Source of the DNA: an uncultured Lachnospiraceae bacterium
GTDB lineage: Bacteria > Bacillota > Clostridia > Lachnospirales > Lachnospiraceae
Direction of reading: 5' to 3'
Assembly: GCA_910583895.1 (NCBI GenBank)
Contig: CAJTYJ010000031.1
Location: forward strand, 1-44,389
DNA: 44,389 bases
The notes below the pieces were generated by a model that was given only the letters and a program-made list of their open reading frames with translations, had not been told where the DNA came from and did no database searches. Below, one piece after another: positions 16,488-24,535 of the stretch (position 1 is the first letter of the stretch; every line of letters begins with the position of its first letter). Both the position numbers and the translations under genes were made by a program.

Positions 16488-17885
16488 ATGGAACATCATT
16501 CACCTGCACCACATACAGACAAGCCTGTCAGATCCCGCGGCAGATTCTCCGGCCGGCTGGGGTATGTGCTGGCAGTGGCCGGCTCCGCCGTTGGTCTTGG
16601 CAACATCTGGCGGTTTCCATATCTTGCCGCAAAATATGGCGGCGGAATGTTTCTTCTGGTCTATCTGATCCTGATGCTGACTTTCGGATATGTGCTGATT
16701 GTATCCGAGACTGCCCTTGGACGTATGACCAGAAAAAGCCCGGTCGGCGCCTTTCAGACCTTTGGAAAAAGCCTTCCATTCCAGATCGGAGGATGGATCA
16801 ACGCTGTCGTCCCGATGCTGATTGTCCCTTATTATTGTGTCATCGGCGGATGGGTCCTGAAGTATCTGGCAGAATATCTGAAGGGAAGCTGTCTTCTGCT
16901 GGCCGAGGACCATTATTTTACAAACTTCATCTCCGCCTCTGCCAGCGTGGAATTCTGGTTTCTTCTCTTTTCTGCCCTTGTGTTTTTTGTCATACTGGCA
17001 GGTGTCAAACAGGGAGTGGAACGGGTGTCCAAGATCATGATGCCCCTTTTGGTCCTTCTGGCCGTCTTTGTGGCGGTCTATGCAGTCACCAGGCCTGGAG
17101 CATGGGAAGGCATCGTCTATTTTCTGGTGCCGAACTTTGAAGATTTTTCCTTTATGACCGTAGTCGCTGCCATGGGACAGATGTTCTATTCCCTTTCCAT
17201 TGCCATGGGAATTCTTTACACCTATGGTTCCTATATTGGAAAAGATGTGGATATTGAAAAATCCACCGGTCAGGTGGAATTTTTTGATACTGCCATTGCG
17301 CTTCTGGCAGGCATGATGGTAATTCCGGCTGTTTTTGTCTTCTCCGGCGGGGATATGGAGACCTTGCAGGCAGGACCGTCCCTGGCCTTTATTACGCTTC
17401 CGAAGATCTTTGCAAGTATGGGTATGGGAACTTTTGTGGGCACTGCCTTTTTCCTGATGTTCTTCTTCGCTGCACTGACAAGTGCTATCTCTTTGATGGA
17501 GACCAGCATCTCTACTTTTGAAGATGAATTAAAGTGGAGCCGGCCCAAATGCTGTATCCTGATGTGCCTGATCATGCTCCTTGTAGGTTCTGCATCGTCT
17601 CTTGGCTACGGGGTCTGGGATTCTATAACGATCTTTGGCATGGCCTTTTTGGACTTCTTTGACTTTTTGACCAATTCTGTCATGATGCCTGTTGCCGCGT
17701 TTTCTACCTGTATCCTGATCGTCCGGGTGGTAGGTTTTCCGCGGATCTGCGAAGAAGTGGAGCGCTCCTCTGCATTCCGCCGGAAAAAGCTGTATCAGTT
17801 CTTTTTAAAGTACTTAGCTCCAATCTGTATCGGGATCATCTTTGTCAGTTCCATTGCAAATGTTCTGGGACTGATCTCCCTGTAA
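16488..17885 (+). CDS. Sodium-dependent transporter, NSS/SNF family
   Basis: This 465-residue polytopic membrane protein of the LeuT-like neurotransmitter:sodium symporter family couples Na+ entry to uptake of an amino acid or amine. The signature first helix is GSAVGLGNIWRFPYLAAKYG (about 33-52), with unwound segment and sodium-site residues. About twelve helices follow, including FFFAALTSAISLMETSIS. Length is normal for bacterial members. Substrate cannot be read from sequence. The ATG at 16488 follows a GGGGGAT ribosome site. It is a single-gene unit, divergent from pfk and closed by a 13-base-pair terminator. Confidence 0.9.
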   Translation: MEHHSPAPHTDKPVRSRGRFSGRLGYVLAVAGSAVGLGNIWRFPYLAAKYGGGMFLLVYLILMLTFGYVLIVSETALGRMTRKSPVGAFQTFGKSLPFQIGGWINAVVPMLIVPYYCVIGGWVLKYLAEYLKGSCLLLAEDHYFTNFISASASVEFWFLLFSALVFFVILAGVKQGVERVSKIMMPLLVLLAVFVAVYAVTRPGAWEGIVYFLVPNFEDFSFMTVVAAMGQMFYSLSIAMGILYTYGSYIGKDVDIEKSTGQVEFFDTAIALLAGMMVIPAVFVFSGGDMETLQAGPSLAFITLPKIFASMGMGTFVGTAFFLMFFFAALTSAISLMETSISTFEDELKWSRPKCCILMCLIMLLVGSASSLGYGVWDSITIFGMAFLDFFDFLTNSVMMPVAAFSTCILIVRVVGFPRICEEVERSSAFRRKKLYQFFLKYLAPICIGIIFVSSIANVLGLISL

Positions 17886-17896
17886 GCAAAAAACAA

Positions 17897-17928
17897 GGCC
17901 CCTTCTGCCTGACTTGGCAGAAGGGGCC
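17897..17928. terminator. Strong bidirectional terminator
   Basis: GGCCCCTTCTGCC (17897-17909) and GGCAGAAGGGGCC (17916-17928) form a perfect 13-pair stem with a six-base loop. A/T-rich flanks on both sides serve the NSS transporter gene and the convergent mscS gene. Confidence 0.9.
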
Positions 17929-17933
17929 ATATA

Positions 17934-18710
17934 TTATTTTTCCTGGAATGTGATAGTTTGATAAGGGATTTCGATTCCTTCTTCCCGGAATCTTTCCACC
18001 AGTACTGCACGGATATCACTGCATGCCTGGAAGCTGTCATCCAGATTGCGGGTCCATATGGTAGTCTTTAAGATCAAACCATTGGCAGTGTAAGCCTTAA
18101 TAAACACTTTGTTCTCTTCTGTATTCAAGGTCAGCTCATGTTCCATGCAGATCTTGTGCATCACTTCCATAGCCTTCGCGATATCCGCATCATAGGCGAT
18201 CTCAATCTCTATAAAATTCCCGACATTCTCGATAAAATTTGTATTTGTGATCACAGCAGAATCCATAACAGAGTTGGGAACTATGCAACACTCCCCGTTA
18301 AACTGGCGGATAATCGTATGACGGATCGTGATATCCTTTACATAGCCTTCTGCAATTATGCTGCTCCCCTGAGCGACCCGGATCTTCTCATCCACGTTGT
18401 AAGGCCTTGACACAGATAAAGAGATCCCGCTGATCACATTCCCCAGTGCCTGCTGTGCCGCAAAGGTGGCAATGGCCACCATCAAAGAGCCGCTCTGCAA
18501 AAGGACCTTGCTGATATCCCTTGTCACTTCAAACTGCTGTAAGAGACTGTAGATCAGGATCACGCTGACCACCACATTCACCGCACTTTTGGTGAAACGC
18601 AGGTGGACAGAATTGTGCTTTTTTTCCATGAACAGAAAGATAAGTCCTACCAGCCTGTTTAAAAGTATCTCAGCCACAACAAAGATTACAATTTTCAAGA
18701 TGTTGCTCAT
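17934..18710 (-). CDS. mscS: Small-conductance mechanosensitive channel, MscS family
   Basis: This 258-residue membrane protein has three N-terminal helices. The pore-lining third helix is rich in Ala and Gly (SLMVAIATFAAQQALGNVISGI), followed by the MscS beta domain (NVDEKIRV, EGYVKDITIRHT) and the alpha/beta C-terminal domain. Such channels open under membrane tension and release solutes during osmotic downshock. The length suits a short MscS. GGAGG precedes the ATG by 8 bases. The promoter is unusually close: a TATAAT lies only about 25 bases before the ATG and is flanked by an inverted repeat. Confidence 0.9.
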   Translation of the reverse strand: MSNILKIVIFVVAEILLNRLVGLIFLFMEKKHNSVHLRFTKSAVNVVVSVILIYSLLQQFEVTRDISKVLLQSGSLMVAIATFAAQQALGNVISGISLSVSRPYNVDEKIRVAQGSSIIAEGYVKDITIRHTIIRQFNGECCIVPNSVMDSAVITNTNFIENVGNFIEIEIAYDADIAKAMEVMHKICMEHELTLNTEENKVFIKAYTANGLILKTTIWTRNLDDSFQACSDIRAVLVERFREEGIEIPYQTITFQEK

Positions 18711-18717
18711 ATTTCCC

Positions 18718-18762
18718 GCCTCCTCTGTCTACTATTATATGGAAAAGCGACACAGGAGGCAA
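18718..18762 (-). promoter_or_regulatory. mscS promoter inside an inverted repeat
   Basis: On the minus strand TTGCCT (18757-18762), 17 bases and TATAAT (18734-18739) form a promoter. Arms GCCTCCTCTGTC (18718-18729) and GACACAGGAGGC (18749-18760) match at 11 of 12 positions and flank the -10. The downstream arm contains the Shine-Dalgarno AGGAGG. Confidence 0.55.
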
Positions 18763-18770
18763 CCTGTTTT

Positions 18771-19832
18771 CTATGATTGCAAATTCAGTTCAAAAGATTC
18801 CCCGACCTTTTCATAATCATCGCTGATCTGTCCGCTTTCCTCAGGAAGCTTCACCACATTCAGCGTCATGGTCACCGAGTCAGCCTGCTCCTCAATCCTG
18901 CCGTCATAAATGATCTCCTCATTGGACAGATAACCGGACTTTTCATCCGATCTTCGAAGACCAAATTCCACCTGATGTCCTTCGCTGTCTTTCGCCATCA
19001 CCTGGATCAAATAGCGGGTGGAACCAGACGTTGTAAAAGAGATCCTCTGCTCTAGTTCATTCATAGTGAGTTCCTCCAGGGTAATGATTACACCGTCCGG
19101 CAGCGTGAACTCTCTGTCAATGGAAATCTGTCTGGTATCTGCCATCAAGGAAGCTCCGTCTGCGGAAAAAGCAAAATCCCAGTTTCCTTTGATCCCATCC
19201 TGATAGCCCAGTTCTCCAATCGCAATCCGAAATTCGTGTTCCAAAGACAGATCAAACCCCGGAATGTAATACCCCATTTCTACGCCCAGAACGGTCTGTT
19301 CCTCGTCCAGAAAGTCTGCACTTCCCCCGCCGCCTCCGACTACCTGTTCTCCATCCACATAAAGCCGCTCCATGGGAGTATAATACTGGCTCATAGGTTC
19401 TCCGTCTTCCCTCTGAACCGTATAGTTCACCGTCAGTTTCTCCTCGGAGACCACCGCCTCCTGCAAAGTAACCACAAACCCTTTATCTGACACGGATGTG
19501 CGGATAACATCCCGGTAATCTGCCAGATCCTGGGACAGCCCCAGAGCATTTTCAATGCTCCAAGTGATCTGTTTAAGAGCCGCATGAACCTCCCCTCCAT
19601 ACACCGCTGTCCCTGCAAAAAGCACAACTGCTGCGCAGGCTGCCGCTGTCATTTTCCCATATCTTTTTCTGACTGCTGCCTTCTCCTGATGAATTTTGTT
19701 TAACACTGCCATTTCATATCTTTTTATCTCCATCTCCTGCTCCCGGGGGCTTCCCATGAGACAATCCCCGTCTGCCAAAAGATCTGTCTGGATCTCATTT
19801 GCCAGTCTGTATGCTTCTTTGTTCATGCTCAT
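18771..19832 (-). CDS. DUF4179 domain protein, probable sigma-factor partner
   Basis: This 353-residue protein has a cytoplasmic N-terminal part of about 58 residues, one membrane helix (about 61-78, AAACAAVVLFAGTAVYGG) and a large outside domain with the WSIENALGLS...Y..V motif that marks DUF4179 proteins. Its ATG overlaps the sigma-factor stop by ATGA, so the two are coupled. DUF4179 proteins are regularly encoded after ECF-like sigma factors and are presumed to act as membrane-bound anti-sigma factors; no zinc-binding anti-sigma motif is visible, so that role is inference. Confidence 0.8.
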   Translation of the reverse strand: MSMNKEAYRLANEIQTDLLADGDCLMGSPREQEMEIKRYEMAVLNKIHQEKAAVRKRYGKMTAAACAAVVLFAGTAVYGGEVHAALKQITWSIENALGLSQDLADYRDVIRTSVSDKGFVVTLQEAVVSEEKLTVNYTVQREDGEPMSQYYTPMERLYVDGEQVVGGGGGSADFLDEEQTVLGVEMGYYIPGFDLSLEHEFRIAIGELGYQDGIKGNWDFAFSADGASLMADTRQISIDREFTLPDGVIITLEELTMNELEQRISFTTSGSTRYLIQVMAKDSEGHQVEFGLRRSDEKSGYLSNEEIIYDGRIEEQADSVTMTLNVVKLPEESGQISDDYEKVGESFELNLQS

Positions 19833-20386
19833 ACCCTCTTCCTTTCTCCGAATTTGCTGCGGATCTTTCTCTTCCCCCGAAAGATCCTGGCATAGACATT
19901 GTTTCTGCTGAATCCAAGGGCTTTTCCTGCCTCTTCCGGTTCTTCCTCCATCAGAAAAATCCGGCGAAACAGTTCCTGATCCTTAGAAGACAGGCATCTC
20001 AGGATTTCTTCTGTTTCTTCTGATAGCTCCTGCTCTGTCAGCTTAAAAAGCTCTGTATCCTCGCCAGGGATCTCAAACTCCATCTCATCTAGTGACACCG
20101 TCTTTTGCTCTCTTTGTATCTTTCGCAGGGTATCAACCGCTTCTAGCCTGGCCACGCCTGACGCCCAGTTTACAAAGCTTCCTTTCCGCTCGTCAAAACA
20201 GTCAATATTCCTCCAGATTCCCAGAAAGATATCATTCATGCATTCCTCCACCCTATCCGGGGCAGCAAACAGTCTTTTTTTCACAATGGAGTTCAAAAGT
20301 TTTCCATAGGTCCTGATCACATACACAAGTCCTTCCTCGCGGCGTCCCCGGATCAAGTCCACAAAATTATTCTCATTCGCCTTCAT
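19829..20386 (-). CDS. ECF-like sigma-70 family sigma factor
   Basis: This 185-residue sigma factor has only regions 2 and 4. Region 2 covers about 15-90 (EECMNDIFLGIWRNIDCFDE, then GSFVNWASGVARLEAVDTLR). Region 4 covers about 125-180 with helix-turn-helix EEAGKALGFSRNNVYARIFR and a basic end. It would direct RNA polymerase to a small stress or envelope regulon. The ribosome site is GAGG, 9 bases before the ATG. Its promoter overlaps a perfect palindrome, suggesting a controlled or autoregulated gene. The partner DUF4179 gene is overlapping. Confidence 0.88.
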   Translation of the reverse strand: MKANENNFVDLIRGRREEGLVYVIRTYGKLLNSIVKKRLFAAPDRVEECMNDIFLGIWRNIDCFDERKGSFVNWASGVARLEAVDTLRKIQREQKTVSLDEMEFEIPGEDTELFKLTEQELSEETEEILRCLSSKDQELFRRIFLMEEEPEEAGKALGFSRNNVYARIFRGKRKIRSKFGERKRV

Positions 20387-20403
20387 AGACAGTTACCTCA
20401 AAA

Positions 20404-20440
20404 AATATACCTGAATTTTGTTGATATCGTAAGCTTACGA
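20404..20440 (-). promoter_or_regulatory. Sigma-factor promoter with operator-like palindrome
   Basis: On the minus strand TTACGA (20427-20432), 17 bases and TATATT (20404-20409) form a promoter. The -35 is the half-site of a perfect 14-base palindrome TCGTAAGCTTACGA (20427-20440). A regulator bound there would block or modulate polymerase. The rest of the 182-base gap holds a weak hairpin near 20490-20512 and no gene. Confidence 0.5.
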
Positions 20441-20568
20441 GACATCCTGCCTGCAAAAATCTGCCGATGCCTTTTTGATGAAACCGCCGGACCAACCGCC
20501 CTTTTGGTTCCTTCACTGTATATTCCGTTCGGCAGAGGGTAATATCTTACACTTTTAAAAAATTTTTT

Positions 20569-21393
20569 TCACTTTTTTCCAAGCTCCCAGAATACCACGG
20601 CACTGGCTGCCGCCACATTAAGAGAATCCACTTCATGAGCCATAGGGATGCGTACCCGGTAGTCACAGTCTGCAATGGTGTCTTCCGACAGACCGTCTCC
20701 TTCTGTCCCCAGGATCACTGCAAGCTTCTCCTCCGACAAAAGCTTTGCATCATCAACAGAAACTGCATCCTCTGTCAGAGCCATGGCTGCCGTTCGAAAA
20801 CCAAGACTGCGAAGAAGCCCTATCCCATCTTTTGGTCCAGTTCTCTGTTCATCCAGATAGGTCCAGGGGATCTGAAACACCGTCCCCATACTCACCCGCA
20901 CCGCTCTCCGGTACAAAGGATCACTGCAGTCTGAAGTTAAAAGCACTGCATCCATATCAAGTGCAGCGGCGCTGCGAAAGATCGCTCCCACATTTGTGGG
21001 ATTCACCACATTTTCCAGAACAACAATCCTGCTGGCAGCTCTGCAGACCTCCTCCGCAGTCCGAAGAGGCGGTCTTCGCATGGCACACAACATTCCCCTG
21101 GTCAGTTTATAACCGGTAATCCGGGAAAGGATCTCCATATCAGCAGTATAAACGGGAATCTTCGGACATCGGCTCTTGATATCTCTTAGTTCCTTTTCCA
21201 AATATCTTTCTTCTGCCAGAAAAGACAAAGGCTCACAGCCTGCATCCAGTGCACGTTTGATGACTCTGGGACTTTCAGCGATAAAGATCCCTTTCTCTGG
21301 CTCATGGCGGTTTAAAAGCTGTATCTCCCGAAGTCTTGCATACACATCCAGCTCCGGAGCCTGAAAATCCGTAATTCTGATCACATCGCGCAT
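20569..21393 (-). CDS. SpoU/TrmH family RNA 2'-O-methyltransferase
   Basis: This 274-residue S-adenosylmethionine-dependent RNA methyltransferase of the knotted SPOUT class has a substrate-binding N-terminal domain (about 1-105) followed by the catalytic domain. Motif 1 is ENVVNPTNVGAIFRSAAA, motif 2 VILGTEGDGLSE and motif 3 MAHEVDSLNVAAASAV. The target is probably a ribose in rRNA or tRNA; the exact site cannot be told. AGGAG lies 8 bases before the ATG. It follows the SRP RNA and its terminator on the same strand. Confidence 0.88.
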   Translation of the reverse strand: MRDVIRITDFQAPELDVYARLREIQLLNRHEPEKGIFIAESPRVIKRALDAGCEPLSFLAEERYLEKELRDIKSRCPKIPVYTADMEILSRITGYKLTRGMLCAMRRPPLRTAEEVCRAASRIVVLENVVNPTNVGAIFRSAAALDMDAVLLTSDCSDPLYRRAVRVSMGTVFQIPWTYLDEQRTGPKDGIGLLRSLGFRTAAMALTEDAVSVDDAKLLSEEKLAVILGTEGDGLSEDTIADCDYRVRIPMAHEVDSLNVAAASAVVFWELGKK

Positions 21394-21424
21394 AATTGTT
21401 CTCCTTCTTTTTTGTGACGATCTT

Positions 21425-21459
21425 AAAAAATGCGGCTCCGAAAAATCCGAAGCCGCATC
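21425..21459 (-). terminator. Terminator downstream of SRP RNA
   Basis: On the minus strand ATGCGGCT (21451-21458) pairs with AGCCGCAT (21430-21437), followed by six T. It ends transcription from the SRP RNA before the methyltransferase gene. Confidence 0.75.
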
Positions 21460-21481
21460 TTTATTCTGTATTTATTTTTTT

Positions 21482-21747
21482 AATCCGTGCATCCCGCTTT
21501 GAACCTTAGACCGGAACGTTACCTGCACAGTTAACTCAGCCCAGGCACCCTTGCGGCACACAGAAGGTCCCGCTTAGTGCTGCTTTGTTCCCAACCTGAC
21601 ACGGTTCACAGGTTCCTGTTGCGCAAGACCCAGACATCAACGCCACTTATGCAGGGCAGCTTCCGACCAACCGGCCCGGGGCGGGATATCACTCCTACTA
21701 TGGCGGATTGTAGGTACAGGGCACCGCCACCTCCCCAGCTGCACGGA
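21482..21747 (-). ncRNA. ffs: Large-type bacterial signal recognition particle RNA
   Basis: This is a non-coding RNA of about 266 bases. Its ends pair (CCGTGCA at the 5' end, TGCACGG at the 3' end). The Ffh-binding domain is recognisable on the minus strand as TGTCAGGTTGGGAACAAAGC followed by AGCACTAAGCGGG. The 5' Alu-type part GGGGAGGTGGCGGTGCCCTG and the later GTCTGGGTCTTGCGCAACAG match the extended SRP RNA of Clostridia and Bacillus. It guides ribosomes making membrane and secreted proteins to SecYEG with Ffh and FtsY. It follows tadA, as in Bacillus, but is not followed by dnaX. A promoter could not be fixed with confidence. Confidence 0.93.
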
Positions 21748-21792
21748 AATCTTATGACAATAATTAGAATGCCTGTACAGTATATCCTGTTT

Positions 21793-22278
21793 TCAGCCTT
21801 TTGTCAAAGGCTTTTTCCTGTGTTCACGCAGTTCCCGAAAAAAATCAGTCAGCATAGCCGAACATTCTTCTTCTAAAACCCCTTCTGTCAGTTCCACCTG
21901 ATGATTAAAGGCAGGAACATCCAAAAGGTTCAGTATGGATCCTGCACACCCTGCCTTGGGATTGCGGCTTCCGATCACCACTCTTCTGATCCTTGCCTGC
22001 ACAATGGCTCCTGCGCACATCTGGCAGGGTTCCAAAGTGATGTACATCGTACAGTCATCCAGGCGCCAGTCACCCGCCGCCTTGCTGGCTTTGCGGATCG
22101 CCAGAAGTTCCGCATGGGCCAGTGTATTCTTATCTGTATTTCTCCGGTTATACCCCCTGGCAATAATTTTATCTTCTTTTACAATCACACAGCCAATAGG
22201 AACTTCTGTGAGCTTCCATGCCTTACGGGCCTGCCGGATGGCTTCTTTCATATATTTTTCATCTTTCGTAAGAGACAT
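21793..22278 (-). CDS. tadA: tRNA-specific adenosine deaminase TadA
   Basis: This 161-residue zinc enzyme converts adenosine 34 of tRNA-Arg(ACG) to inosine. The catalytic HAE is in LAHAELLAI, and the zinc cysteines and surrounding motif are in TLEPCQMCAGAIVQARI. The frame could extend to 22479, but the family begins MSLTKDEKYMKEAIRQA, and GGAG lies 8 bases before that ATG at 22278. It overlaps the upstream DUF6128-like gene by 20 bases. It lies directly upstream of the SRP RNA, a synteny shared with Bacillus. Confidence 0.94.
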   Translation of the reverse strand: MSLTKDEKYMKEAIRQARKAWKLTEVPIGCVIVKEDKIIARGYNRRNTDKNTLAHAELLAIRKASKAAGDWRLDDCTMYITLEPCQMCAGAIVQARIRRVVIGSRNPKAGCAGSILNLLDVPAFNHQVELTEGVLEEECSAMLTDFFRELREHRKKPLTKG

Positions 22279-22732
22279 CCTCCACACTCCTTTTGCAGCT
22301 TCCGAACTTTGGACAGCGGATGCACTTCTCCCCGCCCCGCGGGTATGGAAGAAAATGACTGACATCCACCGGGACATCCTCCCAGTCCGCCACATATTCC
22401 TGTCTGCCCGGACGTCGGACCCAGATTCCTCCGGTTTCCGAGAAACGCACATTTTTCTCCTGGATATTGTCCGCGTCAACCGATCCCTGCCACTCTAAAG
22501 CTCCATTTTGGCTTTTCAGTTCTCCCAGGTAAATTCCAATGGTCCGCCCCTGATGGTAAAAGTAAATATATGCACTTCCAGCATCTTCTCCCCGATGGCA
22601 GTATCCCTTCAGATGAATTCCCAGCCTGCACCTGCCGCCCCGCACTTCCGCCTTTACAAACCCGGCATTCTTCACCTGTTCTCCCTGATCATAAGCATAG
22701 AGATATGCAATCTGACGCCTGTATTCTTCCAT
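22259..22732 (-). CDS. Conserved hypothetical protein (DUF6128-like)
   Basis: This 157-residue soluble protein is of unknown function. A beta-rich body (VKAEVRGGRCRLGIHLKGY, GRTIGIYLGELKSQNG) is followed by a C-terminal cysteine cluster CIRCPKFGSC that could bind a metal. The overall form recalls the clostridial DUF6128 family; the name is from memory and moderately sure. It sits between rsmA and tadA and overlaps the start of tadA by 20 bases, so it is probably cotranscribed with tRNA/rRNA modification genes. No function is proposed. Confidence 0.7.
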   Translation of the reverse strand: MEEYRRQIAYLYAYDQGEQVKNAGFVKAEVRGGRCRLGIHLKGYCHRGEDAGSAYIYFYHQGRTIGIYLGELKSQNGALEWQGSVDADNIQEKNVRFSETGGIWVRRPGRQEYVADWEDVPVDVSHFLPYPRGGEKCIRCPKFGSCKRSVEDVSYER

Positions 22733-22794
22733 AGAATGTCCCTCCTGTCTTACCGGATCATTCTATGCCCGTCCATAAGCCGTTATGCCTGTTT

Positions 22795-23688
22795 TTATCT
22801 TTTGGAACTATTTCTGTCTGCCGTTGCCCGGTTTGTAAACTCTGCAAACTGCTCAAGTGTCATGGCTTCTCCCCGGATCGACTCCGAAAGTCCCATCTCC
22901 TGAAGCACTTTTATGGTCATTTCCTTGGAAATCCCAAGTTCAGGCACATGAGACAGGCCATTCTGAAGCGTCTTTCGTCTCTGGTTAAAAGAGGCCCGAA
23001 TCACCGCGAACAGCAGCGATTCATCTTCCACTTTTACAGGAGGATCTTCATAAGTCTGGAGCCGGATCACCGAAGACCCGACTTTGGGCCGCGGAAGAAA
23101 ACAATTCGGCGGTACATTGGCTGCAACATAAGGTTTTGCATAATACTGCACCGCCAGGGACAAAGCTCCATAGTCCTTTGTCCCTGGCCCCGCCTGCATC
23201 CGATCCGCCACTTCTTTTTGCACCATCACTGTGATGCTGACAAGGGGCACTCGTTGTTCAAAAAGCCCCATGATGATCGGTGTTGTAATATAATAAGGCA
23301 GATTGGCCACTACTTTTGCCGGCCGGCCGGCATTCTTTTTTTCCAGCAGCCTTTTTAAGTCAACCTTCAGCACATCTTCGTTGATCAGCTCTATATTTTC
23401 ATATCCTTTTAAGGTATCATGAAGAATCGGCATCAGCTCTTTATCGATCTCGATGGCAGTTACCCCTCTTGCCACAGAGGCCAGATGTTGGGTCATCGTC
23501 CCGATGCCGGGGCCGATCTCCACCACATAATCATTTTCTGTAATCTCTGCCGCCTTCATAATCTTGTCAAGTACATGAGGATCGATCAGAAAATTTTGTC
23601 CGTATTTTTTCTGAAAGATAAATTGATATTTATTTAAAATTTCAATAGTACTCTTAGGATTCCCTAAAGTTGGAACCGGTCCTGCCAT
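22795..23688 (-). CDS. rsmA: 16S rRNA (adenine1518/1519-N6)-dimethyltransferase
   Basis: This 297-residue KsgA/RsmA enzyme dimethylates two adjacent adenosines in the helix 45 loop of 16S rRNA during 30S assembly. Motifs are KKYGQNFLIDPHVLDKI near the N-terminus, SAM-binding EIGPGIGTMTQHLA, and the catalytic NLPYYITTPII. The C-terminal helical domain contains FNQRRKTLQNGL. The start at 23688 has GGAG 8 bases upstream and lies just after the tatD stop; the longer frame to 23727 would overlap tatD. tatD-rsmA is a common Firmicute pairing. Confidence 0.95.
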   Translation of the reverse strand: MAGPVPTLGNPKSTIEILNKYQFIFQKKYGQNFLIDPHVLDKIMKAAEITENDYVVEIGPGIGTMTQHLASVARGVTAIEIDKELMPILHDTLKGYENIELINEDVLKVDLKRLLEKKNAGRPAKVVANLPYYITTPIIMGLFEQRVPLVSITVMVQKEVADRMQAGPGTKDYGALSLAVQYYAKPYVAANVPPNCFLPRPKVGSSVIRLQTYEDPPVKVEDESLLFAVIRASFNQRRKTLQNGLSHVPELGISKEMTIKVLQEMGLSESIRGEAMTLEQFAEFTNRATADRNSSKR

Positions 23689-23692
23689 CCTG

Positions 23693-24466
23693 TCATCTCC
23701 CATCCAGCCCATAAAAGCTCTTTGCATTTTTTTCGGTTACATGGATGACCTCCTCTGCCGTCACTCCCAGAAGCCTGCCGATCTCCTCTGCCACATAGAT
23801 CAGGTTCCTGGAATCATTCCTTTTTCCGCGGTAAGGAACCGGTGTCAGATAGGGACAGTCTGTCTCCAAAAGCAGCCTGGACAGAGGTGTATGCTGTACA
23901 ACTTCCTTCAGCTTTTTTGCATTTTTATAGGTTATCACTCCGCCAATCCCAAGACAGTAACCCATATTTATATACTCTCTGGCCATTTCTTCGGAATAAG
24001 AATAGCAGTGAATCACTACCCGCATGCCCGGTTCATGTACACTTTTTAAGATCTCCATCGTATCCGCGGCAGCCTCCCGGCTGTGAACAATTACCGGAAG
24101 TGAGAGCTCTTTTGCCAGCTGAAGCTGTCGGAGAAACCATTTTTTCTGTACCTCATGGTGCTCTTTATCCCAGTAGTAATCCAGGCCTGTCTCTCCTACC
24201 GCCACAATCTTTTCTTTTTGGCACTGCTCTTTCAGCCAGGCAAAAGAAGACTCATCAAGTGATCCCACTTCATCCGGATGTACGCCGGCTGCGCCATAGA
24301 CAAAGGGATACGCTTTGCAAAGTTCCACCGTCCTTTTTGTTCCTTCCAGACTTGCCCCTACATTGACAACAGTGCCCACACCTTGTGCCGCAAGAGAGGA
24401 AAGCAAATCCTCCCGATCATGGTCAAAGGCCTGATCGTCATAATGCGCATGACTGTCAAATATCAT
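23693..24466 (-). CDS. tatD: TatD family metal-dependent hydrolase
   Basis: This 257-residue TIM-barrel hydrolase of the amidohydrolase superfamily has the metal ligands visible: DSHAHYDD at the start, GETGLDYYWD with the bridging Glu, VIHSREA, VIHCYSYS and LETDCPYLTP. TatD proteins act as DNases or on modified nucleotides; the biological substrate is not settled. The ATG at 24466 has GGGAG 8 bases upstream and begins directly at the fold; the frame could extend five codons. It leads the tatD-rsmA-DUF6128-like-tadA run from its own promoter. Confidence 0.92.
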   Translation of the reverse strand: MIFDSHAHYDDQAFDHDREDLLSSLAAQGVGTVVNVGASLEGTKRTVELCKAYPFVYGAAGVHPDEVGSLDESSFAWLKEQCQKEKIVAVGETGLDYYWDKEHHEVQKKWFLRQLQLAKELSLPVIVHSREAAADTMEILKSVHEPGMRVVIHCYSYSEEMAREYINMGYCLGIGGVITYKNAKKLKEVVQHTPLSRLLLETDCPYLTPVPYRGKRNDSRNLIYVAEEIGRLLGVTAEEVIHVTEKNAKSFYGLDGR

Positions 24467-24498
24467 ATCCACAACTCCCATTCTGCCATTTTGATAAC

Positions 24499-24527
24499 AG
24501 TATAGCTGTTTTGCAAAAGCAATGCAA
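24499..24527 (-). promoter_or_regulatory. Promoter of the tatD-rsmA operon
   Basis: On the minus strand TTGCAT (24522-24527), a 17-base spacer and TATACT (24499-24504) lie 33 bases before the tatD start. It sits directly after the FHA gene stop. Confidence 0.65.
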
Positions 24528-24535
24528 CAAAAAAA

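Noticed and set aside
21577..21876. Plus-strand frame across the SRP RNA
   Set aside because: The region matches SRP RNA in structure and conserved core; the frame is incidental.
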